From Hemicentrotus pulcherrimus (Eukaryota > Echinodermata > Echinoidea > Camarodonta > Strongylocentrotidae), in contig BEXV01000339.1 in assembly GCA_003118195.1 (NCBI GenBank), positions 186,075-210,222 of the forward strand: a stretch of DNA of 24,148 bases. The letters run 5' to 3'. The first letter of the stretch is position 1, and each line of letters starts with the position of its first letter. A program made the translations under genes and the position numbers. This document shows positions 19,346 through 24,148 of the stretch, piece by piece. The notes below the pieces were generated by a model. It searched no databases and had not been told where the DNA came from. It worked only from the letters and a program-made list of their open reading frames with translations.

Positions 19346-19604
19346 TTAAAGGAAATGTCCACTCTGGCTTAAAGTTAGCCTAAACAAAAATATGAAATTG
19401 AAAAAAGTAGATTAGTGAAAGTTTTTAGGATAATCTGATTAAGGATAAAAAAAAGTTTATGAAGTTATGAAGTATAGATTGATTAAATTGATTGGTAACT
19501 CTGTGGTATACCTTCTGAACACCTCTCCCTTTTACTCTCTACTAAGATTTTCATTAATTTGGATTAATTCAGAAGGAAACATTTGATTACAGCTGTCCTT
19601 TAAG
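19346..19604. mobile_element. MITE-like element, family A, short copy
   Basis: The ends TTAAAGGAAATGTCC (19346) and, inverted, CTTAAAGGAC (19595-19604) are short inverted repeats. The interior shares GTGAAAGTTT (19415) and ATTGGTAACTCTGTGG (19491) with the 5863-6404 element. The spacing between the two words is 76 bases here and 73 there, and the order is the same. It is about half the length of the other copy. No coding capacity. Confidence 0.6.
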
Positions 19605-19675
19605 GTATATTACTGAACAGAGCTTTCGTTCAAATCAAGTTTAACTAAAGCCCCTTCTTAAAAAAACTTTTCCAA

Positions 19676-20040
19676 TCTCACCCGAGAGACATGTGGACAT
19701 GCTTTTAGACACCGTCTTAATCAGCCATCCGCAAAAAACCTCACCCGGGAAGGTTACCATAACAACCACACCTCCCCCATCGCGATCAGCTGGCGCGAGC
19801 TGTGTACAAGTATACGTTTTTTCACGGCGATGACGTAATTTACCAGAGTAGAGTTCCATGCGCGTCTTGATAGGCCGTTTATCAGGATGTCGTCTGGACA
19901 TATCACCCTGGCCCTGACTAGGGTGAGATTTACCTCAATGTCATCTCGATATTGTCTGGACGTTACCCCGATTGACGCGTCTTTACTGGAAAGGGGTAAT
20001 GTCATCAGGACAACACCGCGACTTTATTTTCAGGTTAAGA
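19676..20040. mobile_element. C+G-richer modular repeat, probable transposon remnant
   Basis: This segment is richer in CG than its surroundings and contains variants of one module: GTCGTCTGGACATATCACCC (19889), TTGTCTGGACGTTACCCC and the inverse GGGGTAATGTCATCAGGAC. There is also a perfect 7-bp-stem hairpin, TCACCCT and AGGGTGA. CGTCTT words (three copies) recall the CGTCTTCAT module of the family F foldbacks. Two minus-strand frames of 83-86 codons (19641-19901, 19754-20005) overlap each other and show no domain. Exact ends are not clear. Confidence 0.5.
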
Positions 20041-20237
20041 CAAGGTTTTAGTAAGTTAGTCTTGGGTCCAAGTTTTCCTTTGTTTATTCATGTGAACTTA
20101 TAGTGAACCAATGTCAGGTTTGATTTAGTTAGAAGAATATGGACAATCTAGTTTAAAGTTAAAGACCAGTACCGGTCATGCGATTGAATTGTTAAAGAAA
20201 CGTGCAATCGATCAGAAAAGGTTGATCATCTAACATA

Positions 20238-20609
20238 GGTTGCGTTTATCAACTAAATTTTTGGCTAGAATCAGGCTTCTCAAACGTCTTTCAGGCAAAT
20301 TTAGAAGGTGATAAACGCAAAGCCTTTTTTAAGGGGCTTTAGATACAGCCAGAATCAAGTTTTTGAGAGATCGATAAATGCAAAGCTGTTTTGAACCTCA
20401 CATATAAATAGGAATTCCCAGGCTAGTTTCCGGTTCAGAGAAATAGCACTGAGCAGCCGCGAAGAGACAAGGCCTTTATTGTGAATCATGAAGAGTCGAT
20501 AAACGCGACATCCCGCAAATCACGATCATATGGTGGGGTTCGATAGTGGGGTTTGATAGTAGGGTACAATATATACATATCTAGTGGCAAGCCTCGATAA
20601 ACGCGCCCA
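20238..20609. mobile_element. MITE-like element with iterated GATAAACGC motif
   Basis: The left end GGTTGCGTTTATCAA and the reverse complement of the right end GGGCGCGTTTATCGA form short inverted ends, with TA on the outside at 20236-20237 and 20610-20611. The GATAAA(C/T)GC word appears five times: inverted at 20242-20250, and direct at 20310, 20373, 20498 and 20596. The first about 87 bases fold on themselves (GGTTGCGTTTATCA with its inverse near 20310-20324, plus CTAAATTT and AAATTTAG). Nothing in it codes for protein. Confidence 0.7.
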
Positions 20610-20611
20610 TA

Positions 20612-21870
20612 TAAGTATTGGTTTGTACTGCAAGGTTCTGGAATCATCAAAATGATAAGAAATTTGGCCCAGTCTTATTAGTTAAGTTACAAGTACTGCA
20701 CACAGAAAGATGTATATGGGAATACGCGACACGTGCGCCATATCTATCCGGTCAGGACAGGTATAATGATTTACCAAATAATATATCAATTATTAGGCCC
20801 TGCAAAATTTGTATCATCAGGTATTAGTCAAAACATATTCTTTCACATAATTGGTAATTAGAGCTTCCATTTCAGTTTTTTTTTTTTTGGGGGGGGGGNG
20901 GGGTTCCAAAAGCTGGTCTATACCTTTAATATGAACCCAAATACATTTGTATTCGTTCCAGGTATCCAATATTCCATGACTTTATAGGAAATTCCATTTT
21001 CAGGTTGAAGGGGTGATTGTTCAATGTGTCATCAAGAATCAGTTATACTAAAATCCTTGCCTTAATCTTCAATTTACTGGGCTCTCAGCAGCATTCAATC
21101 TACCCACCTAATTAATCTACAGATGAAAATACATGTCAAGAAAAATAAACAATCAAATTCTACATCTTTAAACAGACAATGTTCATATGTATGGGCTGTA
21201 TATGCTAATTTTACTCAGTGAATTAAGACAAGGGTTGGATAGTGGCTTAGATATTGTGAATCAGTTACAATAAAACATAGTAACTGCTATGAATTGTTGT
21301 AAACTGGAAATACTACAGTAATCGCTCCAAAAACTAATGAAATTGATTTATCTAAATAATATCCATCTAATAATTTTCTAAATTCTTAATGAGAGTATTA
21401 GTACACAATCAATTCAGAGGAGGCAACTTAAAATGTAGAACAATATCCGTCTTTGTTAAACAAAATTATAGTATGCAATATTTAGAACTTTAACTAAATC
21501 TGAGATTTGAATTGATGTTGCTCTTAATATAAACCTCATGGCTGGCATTCCCTTTCAACAGTAATCAATTTCACAATCGAAACTTATCAAGAAAAATAAA
21601 CAGTCATCACCCAGTAAATTTGTTGGTTAACCCTAAGAAAAGCCTGATTAAGAGCTGTTGATCAATGTATGCATCCTCCTCTAATCCTAGTAAACCAATC
21701 TCACGATTACAACGCATAATTGAAATATAATATTGGGATAACTATCCATGCAGTTTAATCATTTCTTCTTTCTTGTGATCCTTTCTTTTTGCTTATAAAT
21801 GTAACAAAAGGGGTACAGCATGCCTTTTTAATATAAACTCTAAATTAACACAGGGAAAACAAGATGAGGA
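20612..21870. other. A+T-rich non-coding stretch
   Basis: It contains a T12/G-rich run with one N at 20899, which marks a sequencing or assembly difficulty. A 69-codon frame at 20618-20827 has no features. The word TCAAGAAAAATAAACA occurs near 21136 and, with one change, near 21587. I see no gene. Confidence 0.5.
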
Positions 21871-22157
21871 ATTTGGGGCCATATTCAATTCTGTACGCAG
21901 ATCAAAACCAGTGTTTTACTTAGGATTTGGCCTGGCTAAGTATTAAAAGGTTAACTCATATTCAGATCACATCTAATCATTTTATTTTGCCGACTTAAAG
22001 GTAGAACACTTGCAGATAAGCATTCAGACATCACATGGTCAGTCCAAGTATTAAGCAATCGCCACGTATTATCAAATGAGCATTAACATAAAATTATGCA
22101 CAACTTCTGATAACTGCATATATGAAAACAATATACCAGCAAATTAAGGCCCCAAAT
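21871..22157. mobile_element. possible MITE with ATTTGGGGCC ends
   Basis: The 10-mer ATTTGGGGCC at 21871-21880 is matched by a perfect inverse at 22148-22157, and the next few bases (ATA against TTA) also agree in part. The span of 287 bp fits a small non-autonomous element. There is no clear target-site duplication, and the arms are short enough that chance is possible. Confidence 0.45.
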
Positions 22158-22199
22158 AATTGACTTAAGTCTAACAGCAAACTGTTATACTACTAAAAT

Positions 22200-22347
22200 T
22201 TTGGGGGGCTACTTTTCAAGCTTGCTTGCATGAAAATATCACTCTTTAATTGGTTTTGCATTGAACTTTAAGCACATTGTTTGGGGCTCTTTTATGACTT
22301 TGGGGGGCTCTTTTTAGCATTTCGGGGGCTGATTCGCCCTGAGCCCC
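22200..22347. repeat. cluster of GGGGGCT words
   Basis: GGGGGGCT or a close form starts at 22203, 22283, 22302 and 22324, often followed by CTTTTT. The last copy pairs with AGCCCC at 22342-22347 as a small hairpin. The clustering in A+T-rich DNA points to an eroded repeat of unknown family. Confidence 0.45.
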
Positions 22348-24084
22348 TGTGTATTTTTTTCACTGTGTTTTAAGGATAAATGCTTTGCAAAAGTGTCATC
22401 TGAATACTGAAGTTGGCTTATAAAGTATTTTATCTAAGTTGAAAACAGAGTAATATACCCATATTTCTGATATCTTCTCACCATTTCGTTACAGTAAAAC
22501 ATATGCTTGTATTTTGTAATTGACAATGATTTTCAGTCATCATTTTCTACATGAAGCATCATGACTTTTTCAAAAAATATCAGTCAATCATTTATTAGAA
22601 GATACACAGAGAAACTTGAAAGTCAACTTATATCAAAGTTCTTTAAAGACCGTCACCACTACTGGGTCAGAAGGGATTAGACCACACAGAGAGCCATCGA
22701 GGTCACTGTGACAGGTGGCTATCTCATTAACTCAGCTCTCATTTAACATAAGAAAAAGAGGATCATGGGGAACCAACAGGCACCGATTGGGGAAGTTTTC
22801 TATATAGAGGGAGCAAGTAGCTACAAGTATGGCAGTGTGCCTTTAAAGAAAGGTTGTGATAAAACAAAAAACATTTTGTAAGATATCGTTACGAGTACAA
22901 GCAGGGTTGGAGAATAATTTCATCCAGTGACTTGATTCACTTGATAGTATCCTTTGTCACTGTGAACTGCCCACACATGCTGCAACTTTGTGACATCAAA
23001 CCAGAATATGATACTGCTGCTGATAGAGTGTGTGCCCCAGCACGGAGAGAGAAAAATAGGTTACTGACGGCACAAATTACTAGGCTTTTCAATCACAATC
23101 AAAACTTTCTTTCTGCATCAACGCAATAACCTCAGAGAGTCCCAAAGAGAAAATAGGATTGGAGAAAGGGAGAGCGGCATTCTTGTAAGAAATAATTTGT
23201 ATTGGAAGGTTGTAATGAGTGTAATAGCTAAAATTTCAGTAACAATTCATATGAGAGCTCTGACGATTGATTTGCATTATCCATGACCATATTTGGAGGC
23301 ATGCATCTGGCATGAGAACCAGTAGTACTAGGTCTTGATAAAGCTAGCTTCCTAGAAAGTTGAAACAGAGTAATATGGAACATCATGTTTTATGATCATG
23401 GCATTTACTCACCCTTTTTTAATGCTGCAAGCATCCATTTGAAGATTTTTTTTCTGCATAAATTTCATTATTTTTCCAAAGAACGTACATATTACCAGTA
23501 TATCTAATGATACCTGCGTCCTCTGTTTATATTTGGACAAAGGGTCAGATACACCTTCAGTTGCACATGTATTATATATATTTTTTGGTTTTTGTTTTGT
23601 TTTAAGGAATATATTTCATCATCAATAACCAGCATGGAAATGTAATTCAATGAATTTTCAGAACAACACAAATGGGAAAGGTGCTCTGTTCAGTGAGTTG
23701 TCAATTCCCATTTCATTGAAATTTTATAAATGTCTTATTCATTATCCTAATTCTTTCACTGATCTGTTACTGCAATTCTTTGCTTTTATAAAAACCAATT
23801 GGAAGTAATTTCAGGGTAAGCCATATCCAAAACGTATGAGAGGATATTTAGAACCAAATCTATTTCATTTTTTTTTTTAAATCAGTGCTTATCATACATA
23901 CTGTACTCTATTAAAACTAAAACATACTCTTCTGGAAATATTTAAAATTAATGTTAAAACATTTTTATATTGCAAAACTTTCTGAATTTACAGTAATAGA
24001 TAAATTGGCTTGTGCATAAACTTACATATGTTTGCATGTTACAGGAAATATTTTAAAAAAAGGTAGGATGTATAACAGTCCCTG
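22348..24084. other. A+T-rich non-coding stretch
   Basis: A slightly less A+T-rich patch at about 22650-22830 includes GAGGTCACTGTGAC (22698-22711), which resembles a hormone-receptor palindrome. A 65-codon frame at 22932-23129 has no recognised domain. Nothing else is identified. Confidence 0.5.
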
Positions 24085-24148
24085 ATCCCTCCCTCTCCTC
24101 CTCTCCCCTCCCCACCCCCACCCCTTACCCCACCCTCCTTCCCGCCCC
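24085..24148. repeat. C-rich tract with minus-strand G-quadruplex motif
   Basis: The end of the window is C- and CT-rich. At 24105-24124 there are C-runs of 4, 4, 5 and 4 separated by single bases, which is a very strong G-quadruplex pattern on the minus strand and an i-motif pattern on the plus strand. It continues beyond the window edge. Confidence 0.8.

Noticed and set aside
21136..21604. Direct repeat TCAAGAAAAATAAACA about 450 bases apart
   Set aside because: It is short, A-rich and without further agreement in the flanks, so chance is likely.
1..24148. CRISPR array, bacterial operon or phage content
   Set aside because: No regularly spaced direct repeats with unique spacers, no long open frames and no ribosome-binding-site pattern. 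Base composition and repeats are those of an animal genome.

Overview
The window looks like an A+T-rich, gene-free piece of a metazoan nuclear genome, most likely a marine invertebrate deuterostome and probably a sea urchin. The reasons are: no open frame longer than about 96 codons on either strand; no rRNA or true tRNA gene; many CT/GA microsatellites; a tRNA-derived SINE; and several small inverted-repeat elements of the kind that fill echinoid introns and intergenic DNA. The phylum call is my inference from repeat style, not from a marker gene. The stretch could be intergenic or the inside of a very large intron, and nothing here decides between these.

Layout. 1-470 is pyrimidine-rich low-complexity DNA. 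480-3388 is plain A+T-rich DNA with a CTCF-like site (1469-1483), a G11 run, an (AGAC)n microsatellite (2750-2774) and a tight group of nuclear-receptor half-sites (2978-3019). 3389-3648 is a small element with inverted ends. 3650-5860 holds a less A+T-rich block (about 3890-4090), an RFX X-box-like palindrome (4702-4715) and a G-quadruplex motif (5072-5100). 5863-6404 is a MITE-like element with 52-bp inverted ends, and a shorter relative sits at about 19346-19604. 6904-7258 and 9119-9578 are two diverged copies of one foldback element, each bounded by or close to TA. Between them is an almost complete tRNA-derived SINE (about 8177-8550) with clear Pol III A and B boxes.

10580-11265 is a less A+T-rich block of unknown nature. 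11560-11617 is an assembly gap between homopolymers. 12903-13078 is a perfect 88-bp tandem duplication, followed 14 bases later by a long hairpin (13093-13202). 14377-14465 and 16612-16735 are CT repeats. A degenerate SINE-like segment lies at about 14671-14880 and a degenerate minisatellite at about 16236-16520. 19676-20609 is a cluster of modular, C+G-richer transposon DNA that includes an element with iterated GATAAACGC motifs. 21871-22157 is a weaker inverted-repeat element. The window ends in a C-rich tract with a strong G-quadruplex motif on the minus strand.

There are no genes to join into a pathway. The most distinctive feature is the set of non-autonomous elements whose arms are built from smaller repeated and inverted modules, seen best at 9119-9578 and 20238-20609.
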